Shown in pieces: positions 49,738 through 58,675 of a DNA stretch of 64,000 nt (within the stretch, counting starts at the first letter, position 1; each line of letters opens with the position of its first letter). Location of the stretch: NCBI GenBank assembly GCA_022843145.1, contig JALHOF010000004.1, positions 186,001 through 250,000 on the forward strand, in the 5' to 3' direction. The position numbers and the translations under genes were made by a program. This DNA is from Hyphomicrobium sp. GTDB lineage: Bacteria; Pseudomonadota; Alphaproteobacteria; Rhizobiales; Hyphomicrobiaceae. The notes below the pieces were generated by a model that saw nothing but the letters and a program-made list of their open reading frames with translations, searched no databases and had not been told where the DNA came from.

Positions 49738-50606
49738 AGCGGCCGGGGGCAGAATCTGCTCCTTTGATCCTCACGCGGCGGGGATTGATCGCCAGCGTGG
49801 GTGCGGCAGCCATTCTACATCGGCACGCCGGCATTGGGGATGCGCTGGCTCAGCCGCCGCCATCACCCCTGTTCGACGCCCACATCCACTACAATGACGA
49901 GATCGCGGCGATCCTGAAGCCGGAGGACGCCGCGCGGCGCTTGCGCGAGGCCGGCATCGTTCGCGCTATCGTGTCGAGCACGCCCGACGACCACACGCTG
50001 GAGCTGGTCGCGTCGGCACCCGATCTCGTCATCCCATTCCTACGGCCGTATCGCACGCACGGCGATCGCGGCAGGTGGCTGCAGAACGGCGACGTGATGG
50101 CCGAGATCGAGCGGCGGCTCGCGAAGACGGCGTATCGCGGCATCGGCGAGTTCCACATCAACCCGCTCGCGCCTTCGGGCAGCATTCTGCCGCGCATCGT
50201 GCATCTCGCTCGTGAGAGACAATTATGGATCCTGGCGCACGTTGCGGCGGGCGTCATCGACCAGATCTATGCGCTCGACGCGGATGCGCGGATCATCTGG
50301 GCGCACGCGGGTGGTCTTGTCGAGACGTCGGATACGGTGGCCACGTACATGACGCGCTATCCGTCGCTGGTGCTGGAATTGTCGCTGCGCAGCGGATTGA
50401 CTTCAGGCGATCAGCTTGCGCCCGTGTGGCGGGCGATGTTCGAGACCGCGCGCGGGCGCGTACTGCTGGGCACCGACACGTGGGTCAATTCGCGCTGGGG
50501 CGAGGTGGGGGCGGTCGCGGCCGAGCACCGCCGCTGGCTGGCGTCGCTGCCCGAGCCCATCGCCGCCGAGATCGCGCTGGGCAACGGGCGGAGAATGTTT
50601 GGATGA
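49734..50606 (+). CDS. Tat-exported amidohydrolase-family protein
   Basis: 290 residues from GTG 49734, which shares four bases with the kdsD stop. The N terminus has a twin-arginine signal (LTRRGLIASVGAAAIL), so export in folded form with its metal is predicted. The TIM-barrel hydrolase domain starts LFDAHIHYNDE (metal HxH), with IGEFHINP, LAHVAAGV, IWAHAGG and LLGTDTWVN (Asp) supplying later metal ligands in the amidohydrolase order. The substrate is unknown. Coupling to a Kdo-pathway isomerase hints at an envelope role, but no direct link is shown. Confidence 0.82.
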   Translation: MKRPGAESAPLILTRRGLIASVGAAAILHRHAGIGDALAQPPPSPLFDAHIHYNDEIAAILKPEDAARRLREAGIVRAIVSSTPDDHTLELVASAPDLVIPFLRPYRTHGDRGRWLQNGDVMAEIERRLAKTAYRGIGEFHINPLAPSGSILPRIVHLARERQLWILAHVAAGVIDQIYALDADARIIWAHAGGLVETSDTVATYMTRYPSLVLELSLRSGLTSGDQLAPVWRAMFETARGRVLLGTDTWVNSRWGEVGAVAAEHRRWLASLPEPIAAEIALGNGRRMFG

Positions 50607-51369
50607 AGCGGCACGCGCCGTCCGGCTGGAATTTTTGGTTGCGCCTTGCGACCGTCCTTCGTCGAGCCGGCATAGTCGTGGCCGGTAGAATGGTCTCGAA
50701 AGTGCACTGAAGTCTCAACAACAAGCGCCAACCGTCCGGCTCCCGGAACAGGAGTCGGATGGCGCCAATCAACAGGAACGGGGCGGAACGCCTCGTTGGT
50801 AAGAACGTGATGCAGCGTCGCCGCCCCATCGCATGATACGGAGGGTGCTCCCCCTTTTCGAACCGTCGCCACCGCCTTGGGCCCGCGCATCGGAACGGGC
50901 TTTGACCACGATTTTCGCCGTGGCCGGCAGGACTAGGTGCAAAGGACAACGCTCGCGAACGAGAGGTTTCCTCGGCACGACCCCGGATCAGAGCTGATGC
51001 AGCCGGCAGTCCGTCATGCTCCCATCGCCCACAGGATCCCAGCTCGAGCCTGTGCCCATCGTGTGCGGCAGGATCGGACGAGTTTAGGCGGCGTTGGCAG
51101 CGGCGGGGATAAGGTTGGTAAGAGCGCGGGTGCTTGTCGGCACATGAAGCGCAAACAAGAGCGCGCGTCGGCGATGGCGAGGGAGCGGACTTGATCCGGC
51201 TCGGCAATATTCGATCGCATCCGTGCCAACATGTCGTCCGCTCGACCCTCGTATTCAAGCGACGAGAGCGGAAACGCATTGGGCCGCAACCCGGCATCGA
51301 ATTGCGGGAGCTCGGCTCGATAGCGAGAGCTTCTGCAAGACCCGTCGGACGCGAATTCTTGCTTGCTAA
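50607..51369. other. Gene-poor stretch between amidohydrolase and quinone oxidoreductase
   Basis: 763 bases with no gene I can support. Several open frames exist on both strands, but they are Arg/Pro/Ser-rich, mutually overlapping and lack ribosome sites. One minus-strand fragment near 51160-51290 (with ADDMLARMRSNIAEPDQVRS) looks mildly protein-like and could be a decayed gene. The region marks the change from housekeeping to stress/accessory genes. Confidence 0.5.
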
Positions 51370-52371
51370 CTATATGACCTTGACGACGACCTTGCCTTTC
51401 GAACGTCCTGCTTCGACGTAGGCCAAGGCCTCGTTGGTGGCTTCGAACGGGAACACGCGATCGACCACAGGACGAATGATGCCGGATTCGATGAGGGACG
51501 CGATCTCACTCAACTGGTCGCCGTTGGCGCGCATGAATAGAAACGAATAGCTGACGTGGCGGCTATTGGCTTTTCTTCGGATGCCGAAGCTGAGGAAACG
51601 CATCGCCTGGCGCAGGAACCAGTTCAATCCTTGTTCCCTGGCGAACGCCCCATCCGGAGGGCCGGAGATGGAGATGAGCTTGCCGCCCGGCTTCAGCACA
51701 TTCACGGATCTATGCAGCGTGTCGCCGTCCAGGCTGTTCAACACGACGTCATAGCCGGACAAAACCTTTCCGAAATCCTGCTTCTTGTAGTCGATGACGA
51801 CATCGGCCCCGAGGCTCCTGACCAACTCGACATTCGCCGTGCTCGTCGTCGTCGCGACCGTTGCGCCGAGATGCTTTGCAAGCTGTATGGCGAAAGTTCC
51901 CACGCCGCCGGAACCCGCATGAATGAGAATTATCTGGCCCTTCTTCAGGTTCGCTCGATCTATCAGCGCCTGCCACGCGGTCAGACCCACCAATGGAATG
52001 GAAGCAGCTTCTTCCATGGTGAGGTTATTCGGCTTCATCGCCACATCGGCTTCGTCGATCGCAATGAATTCCGCAAACGTCCCGACCCGGCCATCGCGTG
52101 GTCGCGCATAGACCTCGTCGCCCGGCTTGAAGCGCTGGACGTTCAACCCGACGCGGACAACTTTGCCGGCCACATCGTGCCCGAGGGTAAAAGGTGAGCG
52201 ATACGGAAGGATGAGCTTGAACTCGCCATTTCGGATCTTCGCATCCAGAAGATTGACGCTGGCTGCGTTGATCTCGACCAGAACGTCATCGTCCCTCAGC
52301 TCTGGCTCCGGCACCTCGGCCGCCCGCAAGCCTGTCGCGCGCCCATAGCGCTCGACGATAAATGCCTTCAT
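51370..52371 (-). CDS. NADPH-dependent quinone oxidoreductase-like MDR enzyme
   Basis: 333-residue medium-chain dehydrogenase/reductase of the zinc-free quinone oxidoreductase type. MKAFIVERYGRATGL start; catalytic-domain GHDVAGKVVRVG; nucleotide-binding IHAGSGGVGTFAIQLAKHLGA; the C-terminal half ends EAGRSKGKVVVKVI. The zinc-ligand Cys/His set of alcohol dehydrogenases is absent, favouring a quinone/enone reductase. Substrate unknown. Isolated single gene at the border of the accessory stretch. Confidence 0.9.
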   Translation of the reverse strand: MKAFIVERYGRATGLRAAEVPEPELRDDDVLVEINAASVNLLDAKIRNGEFKLILPYRSPFTLGHDVAGKVVRVGLNVQRFKPGDEVYARPRDGRVGTFAEFIAIDEADVAMKPNNLTMEEAASIPLVGLTAWQALIDRANLKKGQIILIHAGSGGVGTFAIQLAKHLGATVATTTSTANVELVRSLGADVVIDYKKQDFGKVLSGYDVVLNSLDGDTLHRSVNVLKPGGKLISISGPPDGAFAREQGLNWFLRQAMRFLSFGIRRKANSRHVSYSFLFMRANGDQLSEIASLIESGIIRPVVDRVFPFEATNEALAYVEAGRSKGKVVVKVI

Positions 52372-52469
52372 TGGACTTTCTCACTGTTCAAGAGCGAGGT
52401 GGGGAACACTTGGCGTATTGTCTGATTGCAGTATTCGGTGACCAGCGGGTCTTCAATCGAAAAGCGATT

Positions 52470-52618
52470 TCAGAGCCGGCAATCCGGTTGCGCCTGCGTT
52501 CGCTGTATGTTGAGCAATCTCGTGTCCGCTCCGGCGCCGACGAGAAAGGTCACGGTTTCGATTTGTCCCTCGCGTACGGCGATCATCAGCTCGGTGATGG
52601 GTAGATCCCGAGCCTTCA
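52470..52618 (-). pseudogene. Ankyrin-repeat fragment
   Basis: A minus-strand frame reads ITELMIAVREGQIETVTFLV and then GAGADTRLLN, a clear single ankyrin repeat (usual form TPLMxAAxxGxxxxVxxLLxxGAD). It is open only from about 52637 (a TAG lies just upstream) to the TGA at 52470-52472, with a possible TTG start at 52618 and no ribosome site. After the repeat the sequence degenerates. It is best read as the remnant of an ankyrin-protein gene. Confidence 0.55.
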
Positions 52619-52689
52619 AGCGCGAGGCTCCCCCATACTAGAATGAGCGAGCCCGAGTCATCCTCACAGGTTTGAAAGGACAAGTTCAG

Positions 52690-52953
52690 ATGGCCCTCAA
52701 TTTTCCGAATATCTCGCGCAGTTACGACGAGAGCCGCAAGTGCGTTCGTTTCTGGGGGCATGATGGCACGTTAGAGATCGCGTTCTTCGTCGAACTCGAA
52801 GCCCTGTCGAAGCTCCAAGCGTTACCGCGATTTGACGAGGCATCGATCTTGAGTGCCTTCGACCGCTACCGTGCGCGCATCATCGGTGTGGCGGCCACAC
52901 TTTACCGCCGGCATCGCAGCGGTTCCTATCGGCTTGTCGCCGCGGATTTCTAA
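52690..52953 (+). CDS. DUF1488 family protein, 87 aa
   Basis: Starts MALNFPNISRSYDESRKCVR, then FWGHDGTLEIAFFVELEALSK and ILSAFDRYRARIIGVAATLY, the DUF1488 pattern. Small soluble alpha/beta protein; function unknown. It is common beside stress genes in soil alpha- and betaproteobacteria. A ribosome-like GAAAGGA lies 11 bases upstream. It converges on dps. Confidence 0.85.
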   Translation: MALNFPNISRSYDESRKCVRFWGHDGTLEIAFFVELEALSKLQALPRFDEASILSAFDRYRARIIGVAATLYRRHRSGSYRLVAADF

Positions 52954-53030
52954 AAGTCCCGTCAAAAATTTCTGAAAGGGATTGCATTTCCTGCTCAGCG
53001 GGCGGTTACGGGCGGGCAGGCCAGGACGCT

Positions 53031-53516
53031 TCACACGCTCTTCGGAGCGCCGTGTGACTCGACGAGCCATAGCTGGTGATCGACGCCACGTGCGATCGAG
53101 GTAAAGAGATCCGCCGTTGCGGCGTCGCCGGTGCCCGCCGCCAGATCGATGGCTTCCCGCACCGATTGTCCGAACGCAGCAAGCGTCCCCGACACGGCGA
53201 AAACGTGGAGTCCCTCGTCGGCGATACCGAGCCCGTAGGGTACGAGGAACGAGCGTTGTGCCGCGATCTGCACGCCGCCATGTGCTTCGCCGCCTAACCC
53301 GCCGGCTCGCTCCGCGATGAGGTCGGCATAGCCGTCGACTTCGTCGGCGACCGTGTCGAACAGCTCGTGAATGGCGATGAAGCCCGGACCGCGAACGTTC
53401 CAGTGAGCCTGCTTGAGCTGGGCGTGGAGATCGATTCCGGCGGCCAGATGCTTGTTCAGCAATTCGATCGACTGAGCCCGAGTATTCTCGGACAAGGTGT
53501 TGTGTGTCGTCTGCAT
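53031..53516 (-). CDS. dps: Dps ferritin-like DNA-protection protein
   Basis: 161 residues. Dps dodecamers oxidise Fe(II) with H2O2 and bind DNA. The dinuclear ferroxidase residues lie in LKQAHWNVRGPGFIAIHELFDTVADEVDGYADLIAERAGGLG (His, His, Asp, Glu in the expected spacing). ATG 53514-53516 (MQTTHNTLSENTR) is the family start; the upstream extension is not. A GGAAC-N15-CGTT sequence just before it (53541-53564, minus strand) resembles an EcfG promoter but its spacer is one base short. Confidence 0.94.
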   Translation of the reverse strand: MQTTHNTLSENTRAQSIELLNKHLAAGIDLHAQLKQAHWNVRGPGFIAIHELFDTVADEVDGYADLIAERAGGLGGEAHGGVQIAAQRSFLVPYGLGIADEGLHVFAVSGTLAAFGQSVREAIDLAAGTGDAATADLFTSIARGVDHQLWLVESHGAPKSV

Positions 53517-53610
53517 GTTTATCACTCCTGAAGGTCCACGAACGTGCGCGTGCCGCCGAGTTCCGGTCTTTGGCCAGCCAGCAAGTTGTGGCAACAGCGC
53601 TGGTGTTGAC

Positions 53611-53931
53611 TCACACTGTTGCGGAGCACCTCGTTGACGGGATTTCGCCAGCCGTCAGGCAGAGACCACGCAGGCTCTCGGCGGAGCAGAAAATGTAGGG
53701 TACATGGCGCTCTCTCAGCAGTTCGACGACTTCGTCAGCTCCTGCGAATTCGAACTCGATCAAAGCATCATCGAGCGGCTCATTTCTTGCTATCAAGAGT
53801 GCTTGCGCTAGGTTCGTCGCGGTTATTGCTCTGCCTCCGTCTCGAACAATCCGATTCCGCAGCGGAGCGGAGCTTTCTTCATCGGAATGCAGGATGAAGA
53901 ACGTGCGAGTGGTCGCCTGTGCCATTTCCAT
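53611..53931 (-). CDS. Degenerate receiver-domain (CheY-like) protein, 106 aa
   Basis: The layout fits a single receiver domain: ILHSDEES (in place of the DD pocket), then DDALIEFEFAGADEVVELLRERHVPYIFCSAES, which aligns with the phospho-acceptor strand and the following loop of receivers of the LDLNL...G...L..RGIPFVF kind. The acceptor Asp is not where it should be, so it is probably phosphorylation-independent. It faces away from the large hybrid kinase at 54205, which suggests a partner or decoy role, by inference. Start at 53931 is provisional. Confidence 0.6.
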   Translation of the reverse strand: MEMAQATTRTFFILHSDEESSAPLRNRIVRDGGRAITATNLAQALLIARNEPLDDALIEFEFAGADEVVELLRERHVPYIFCSAESLRGLCLTAGEIPSTRCSATV

Positions 53932-54204
53932 ATCACTGCCTCGGTGTTCGACGATGTACGACCCCGGGCTACGCGGGAAGGTTTGCCACTTACTCGAGCG
54001 GCGGTTCCTTGGGCCGGTGCTATCGGTGATCTCTACCGGAAGCTACCACCCCGATACGCGAGCCGACAGATTCGGAAACTACTCTGCCTTGCCTGGGGGC
54101 TCGGGAACGCCATTGCTGTATTCTCGTCGTTACGGCGTCGGGACGTGATAGCGTACGGATCGTACTTTCTTGATGGAGATCAGTCTCCCCGGATACCTCG
54201 CCAA

Positions 54205-57200
54205 ATGAGTAAAGAGACATCGCCTCAAAACCGAGAGGCAGGAACTCAACAGCGACGGCGTCGCTCAGGTGCGCGTGGGCCACCGACTTTGCCGGACGAC
54301 TTTCTGGTCGTCGCGATCGGAGCATCGGCTGGCGGGCTCGAAGCGTGCCGGAAGCTGATCGCTGCCCTGCCTCCCCAATGCGGGATGGCATTCATTCTCG
54401 TGCAGCACCTCGACCCGAACCATCCCAGCATGATGGTCGATCTTCTGGCTTCCCACACGGCAATGGTCGTGCTGCAAGCCGCCGAAGGGATGCGGATCGA
54501 GCCTGACCACCTGTATGTCATCCCGCCTGCCAAGCAGCTTTCAATCGAGGGCGGCGCTCTGCGCTTGTCGCAACCAGCCCAGGCACACGGCGCACGAATG
54601 CCGTTCGATTTTCTGCTGCGTTCGATGGCTGGTTCATTCGGCAACCGCGCGATCGCAATCGTTCTGTCCGGTTCCGGGTGGGACGGAAGCACGGCGCTCC
54701 TTTCGGTGAAGTCACAGCTTGGCCTGGTCATCGCGCAGGACCCGAGCGAAGCGGCTTCGGACGGCATGCCACGCAGCGCGATCGAGGCCGGCGTCGTCGA
54801 TCTCGTGCTGCCGGCCGCCAAAATACCGGATGCGATACTGGAGTTCGACCGCCAGAGGCCGCGCGGCGACGGCAGCAGCAGCGCCTTGGTCGCCGCCTCG
54901 ACCGTAGAAGCCCGTCTGCCCGAGATTATCGCCTTGCTCCGCGAGCGGACGTCGCACGACTTTACTCTTTACAAGCCTGGCACACTACAGCGCCGCACCG
55001 AGCGGCGCATGGCCATGGTCGGGAAGGGCGACGTCGATGGCTACATCGCCCTGCTCAAAAGCGATGCCAGCGAAGCCGAGCGACTGGCCGCCGACCTCCT
55101 TATCAACGTAACGCGGTTCTTCCGCGATCCGGAGATATTCGATTTCCTGGCCGAAACGGTCATTCCAGACCTCGTGGCGCGCCGCGCCGCCGATCGCAAG
55201 CTGCGGATCTGGATCGCGGGCTGCAGCACGGGTGAAGAAGCCTATTCCCTCGTGATCCTCATACTCGAGCACATTGCCCGAGTGGGCGGCGGCATAAATC
55301 TTCAGGTGTTCGCGTCCGACGCAGATCTTGATGCCGTGGCAATTGCCAGGGAGGGTCAATATTCAGACAGCGTTGCAGCGGATATTTCTCCGGAGAGGCT
55401 CGCGCGCTACTTCAGCAAGGAGAAGCACGGATACCGCGTGCTGCCGGAACTCCGGTCGGCGGTCATCTTCACCTGCCAGGACGTCCTGATCGACCCGCCG
55501 TTCTCTCGGCTCGACTTCATCTCTTGCCGGAACCTTCTGATCTATCTCGGGGCGACCGCACAGACGCGGGTCATCGACCTGTTTCACTTCGCGCTGCGCG
55601 AAGGCGGCATCCTGCTGCTCGGCAACACAGAGTCGATTGGCGCGACCGACGGCCGCTTCGAGGCGCTGTCCGAAGCCGGCCGGGTCTATCGCCACGTGGT
55701 GCGCTGCCGTCCAGGCGAGGTGCGGTTCTCAATGGGCGTGGACGACGGCGTGCGTTGTGAAAGGCTGGTGCAGCCGGAAAAGCCTCGGCTGCGTCCATCG
55801 GAGCTGGCCGAACTTTGCCGGCGCATGGTGATAGAGCACTTTGCGCCCGCGGCCATTCTGATCAACAGCCGGATTGAATGTCTCTATTCGGTAGGCCCAA
55901 TCGAGCGCTACCTGCATGTATCGCCGGGCCATCCGACACACGATCTGCTCGACATGGCCCCGCAGGCGATGCGCACGCGCCTCAGAGCAGTCATCGCCGA
56001 GGCCAGAGAGGCAAAAGCCCGCGCCCGTGCAGCCGGGTTCCGCGTCAACCTCAATGGCGTCGAGACGGAATTCGATGTCGATGTCATCCCGGTGCCCAAT
56101 GGCAGCGAGCACCATTTGCTGGTTTGCTTCGTCGAGGCTTCGAGGAAGCGGGAAAGGAAGCAAGCCGCCGACGCTGGCGAGACATTGCAGAACCTGTCCG
56201 AGAGCACACGCGATGCGGCGCTCGAGATCGAACTCGAAGCGATCAGATCCGAACTGCGGCACACGATTTACGATCTCGAACAGTCGCGCGAAGAGCAAAA
56301 GGCGATCAGCGAGGAGGCCTCGTCGGTCGCCGAGGAGTATCAGTCGACCAACGAGGAGTTACTGACCTCCAAGGAAGAGCTCCAGTCTCTGAACGAGGAG
56401 CTGACGGCTCTCAACGGGCAGCTGCACGAGACGCTGGAGCGGCAGCAGACGACGTCCGACTACCTGCAGAACATTCTCTACAGCACCGATGTCGCCACGT
56501 TGTTCCTTGATGCCGACCTGCGCATCCGCTTCTTTACTCCTGCCACGAAGCAGTTGTTCAATGTCATCCCAAGCGACATAGGCAGGCCGCTCGGCGACCT
56601 GAGTTCACTCTCGGCCGATCGCGCGGCACTCGAGGATTCCCGCACGGTCCTGAGAACTTTTGCTCCGATCGAGCGCGAGATCGAAACGCAGCAGGGCGTT
56701 TGGTTCATGCGCCGGATCCTGCCTTATCGCACCCACGACGATGGGATCGAGGGCGTCGTTATCACGTTCACCGATATCAGTGAGCGAAAGCGCACCGCCG
56801 AGGCGCTCCTTTCGGCGACGCAACAGGCGCAAACCGCCAACGCCGCCAAATCGCGGTTCCTGGCCGTCGCAAGCCATGATCTGCGCCAGCCGCTGCAGTC
56901 GCTCGTGCTGATCCAGGGGCTCCTGGCCAAGCAGATATCCGGCGACAAGCCGCGAAAGCTCCTGGCTCGCCTCGATGAGACCTTGTCGGCGATGTCCGGA
57001 ATGCTGAACACGCTTCTTGATATCAACCAGATCGAAGTCGGCGCGGTCGAGCCGAACGTCGTCAACTTCCCGATCAATGATCTTCTTGCGCGCCTCAGGG
57101 ACGAATTCGCCTATCACGCCCAAGCGCGGGGATTGTTGCTGCGGGTCGTGCCATCGAGCCTGATGATCACCACCGATCCGCGTCTGCTCGAGCAGATGCT

Positions 57201-58650
57201 GCGCAACCTCCTCTCCAACGCCGTGAAATATACCGAACGTGGGAAGGTGCTGCTCGGCTGCCGCCGTCGCGCGGGCGTTCTGAGCATCGAGGTATGGGAC
57301 ACCGGAATCGGCATCCCTAAGACGGAATTCAAATCGATCTTCGATGAGTATTATCAGCTCGGCAATCCCGCACGACAACGCAGCCAAGGCCTCGGTCTTG
57401 GCCTCTCGATCGTGCAGCGGCTGGCCAACCTGCTCGGGCATCGGATCGACGTCCGCTCCCGCCCCGGCAAGGGCTCCGGGTTTGCCGTCGAAATCAAGCA
57501 TCGAATGGACCATCTGGGAAACGGCGGCCCACTCCCGCACAGCGCCGGTGCGGACGAGGCCAACCTCGCACATCGCACCGGCTCGATCCTGGTTGTCGAG
57601 GACGATCCCGAAGTGCGCGATTTGCTCGAGGATTTTCTCGTCGACGAAGGGCATCAGGCGGTGACGGCGTCGGATGGCGCGGAGGTCGAGTTGCTGCTGT
57701 CTCGGGCTGCGGTTCGGCCCAGCCTGATGATCGCCGACTACAACCTGCCGAATGGGATGAGCGGAATAGAACTGACGTCGCGCGTGAGGGCGCGTCTCAG
57801 TCAGGACATCCCCGTTATCATTCTCACGGGAGACATCTCGACGGAGGCGCTCCGACACATCGGCCAGCACGCATGCGTACACCTCAACAAGCCAGTCAGG
57901 ATCGAGGATCTGGCGCAAGCCATCCAGCGGCTTCTCCCTCACACGCGAGCCGCCGTCCCACGTGATCTCCCTCAACCTTCCGGCGCGCCGCAACCGGCCG
58001 AGCCGTCCATCGTCTACGTCGTGGACGACGACGGTCGCGTTCGTGAGGAGGTGCGCGCCGTGCTCGAGGCCGAGGGCTGGACCGTCGCCGACTTTGCCAC
58101 GTCCGAAGCCTTCCTCTCTGCATTCCGACCTGGCGGCGCAGGCTGTCTGCTCATCGACGCCCACCTGCCGAGCATGGGCGGCATAGAGACGCTTCAAAAG
58201 CTACGCACGGCGCGGCAGCAGTTGCCCACGATTATAATGACCGGCAGCAGCGACGTCGGCGTTGCCGTCGAGGCCATGAAGTCCGGCGCCATGGATTTCA
58301 TCGAGAAGCCGGTCGCTCGCAGCGAACTACTCGCCGCGATTTCGCACGCATTGGAGCTGTCCCGGGATCGAAATAAGCTGGTCGCATGGCAAACGGCCGC
58401 GGCTAGCCAGCTCGCCGACCTGACGCTGCGTCAGCGTCAAATCATGGATCTCGTTCTGGCCGGACATCCGAGCAAGAACATCGCAGCGGATCTCGGCATC
58501 AGCCAACGTACAGTCGAGAACCATCGCGCCGCGATCATGTTGCGGACCGGCGCCAAATCGTTGCCGGAGCTGGCCCGACTAGCCGTCGCGGCGGCATCGA
58601 ACGAGACCATGGATGGCGCGGGCGAAAACGTGATCGATGGGAGAGCGTGA
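54205..58650 (+). CDS. CheB-CheR-PAS-histidine kinase-REC-REC-LuxR hybrid protein, 1481 aa
   Basis: Domains in order: CheB methylesterase (about 31-220; IGASAGGLEA Ser, LVQHLDPNH His, GSGWDGST Asp all kept), CheR methyltransferase (about 235-495; SAM site AGCSTGEEAYS), a long charged coiled coil (665-752, EEYQSTNEELLTSKEELQSL), PAS (752-862), HisKA (phospho-His in VASHDLRQPLQSL, about 890), HATPase (LLSNAVKYTE; DTGIGIP; QGLGLGLS), receiver 1 (Asp in MIADYNLPNG), receiver 2 (Asp in LLIDAHLPSMGG) and a FixJ/LuxR helix-turn-helix (LTLRQRQIMDLVLAG...ISQRTVENHR, 1405-1462). All stages from chemotaxis-type modification to transcription are in one chain. ATG 54205 is chosen; the upstream frame is non-coding in character. 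Confidence 0.93.
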   Translation: MSKETSPQNREAGTQQRRRRSGARGPPTLPDDFLVVAIGASAGGLEACRKLIAALPPQCGMAFILVQHLDPNHPSMMVDLLASHTAMVVLQAAEGMRIEPDHLYVIPPAKQLSIEGGALRLSQPAQAHGARMPFDFLLRSMAGSFGNRAIAIVLSGSGWDGSTALLSVKSQLGLVIAQDPSEAASDGMPRSAIEAGVVDLVLPAAKIPDAILEFDRQRPRGDGSSSALVAASTVEARLPEIIALLRERTSHDFTLYKPGTLQRRTERRMAMVGKGDVDGYIALLKSDASEAERLAADLLINVTRFFRDPEIFDFLAETVIPDLVARRAADRKLRIWIAGCSTGEEAYSLVILILEHIARVGGGINLQVFASDADLDAVAIAREGQYSDSVAADISPERLARYFSKEKHGYRVLPELRSAVIFTCQDVLIDPPFSRLDFISCRNLLIYLGATAQTRVIDLFHFALREGGILLLGNTESIGATDGRFEALSEAGRVYRHVVRCRPGEVRFSMGVDDGVRCERLVQPEKPRLRPSELAELCRRMVIEHFAPAAILINSRIECLYSVGPIERYLHVSPGHPTHDLLDMAPQAMRTRLRAVIAEAREAKARARAAGFRVNLNGVETEFDVDVIPVPNGSEHHLLVCFVEASRKRERKQAADAGETLQNLSESTRDAALEIELEAIRSELRHTIYDLEQSREEQKAISEEASSVAEEYQSTNEELLTSKEELQSLNEELTALNGQLHETLERQQTTSDYLQNILYSTDVATLFLDADLRIRFFTPATKQLFNVIPSDIGRPLGDLSSLSADRAALEDSRTVLRTFAPIEREIETQQGVWFMRRILPYRTHDDGIEGVVITFTDISERKRTAEALLSATQQAQTANAAKSRFLAVASHDLRQPLQSLVLIQGLLAKQISGDKPRKLLARLDETLSAMSGMLNTLLDINQIEVGAVEPNVVNFPINDLLARLRDEFAYHAQARGLLLRVVPSSLMITTDPRLLEQMLRNLLSNAVKYTERGKVLLGCRRRAGVLSIEVWDTGIGIPKTEFKSIFDEYYQLGNPARQRSQGLGLGLSIVQRLANLLGHRIDVRSRPGKGSGFAVEIKHRMDHLGNGGPLPHSAGADEANLAHRTGSILVVEDDPEVRDLLEDFLVDEGHQAVTASDGAEVELLLSRAAVRPSLMIADYNLPNGMSGIELTSRVRARLSQDIPVIILTGDISTEALRHIGQHACVHLNKPVRIEDLAQAIQRLLPHTRAAVPRDLPQPSGAPQPAEPSIVYVVDDDGRVREEVRAVLEAEGWTVADFATSEAFLSAFRPGGAGCLLIDAHLPSMGGIETLQKLRTARQQLPTIIMTGSSDVGVAVEAMKSGAMDFIEKPVARSELLAAISHALELSRDRNKLVAWQTAAASQLADLTLRQRQIMDLVLAGHPSKNIAADLGISQRTVENHRAAIMLRTGAKSLPELARLAVAAASNETMDGAGENVIDGRA

Positions 58651-58675
58651 CGCGAGGCACAGGGTGCGGCCTCAT

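Noticed and set aside
50485-51297. 270-codon minus-strand frame across the intergenic stretch
   Set aside because: Overlaps the amidohydrolase gene, is rich in Arg/Ser/Pro, lacks a start site and any recognisable domain.
54107-54150. EcfG promoter before the hybrid kinase (GGAAC ... CGTT)
   Set aside because: The spacer is 19 bases, outside the 16-17 range.
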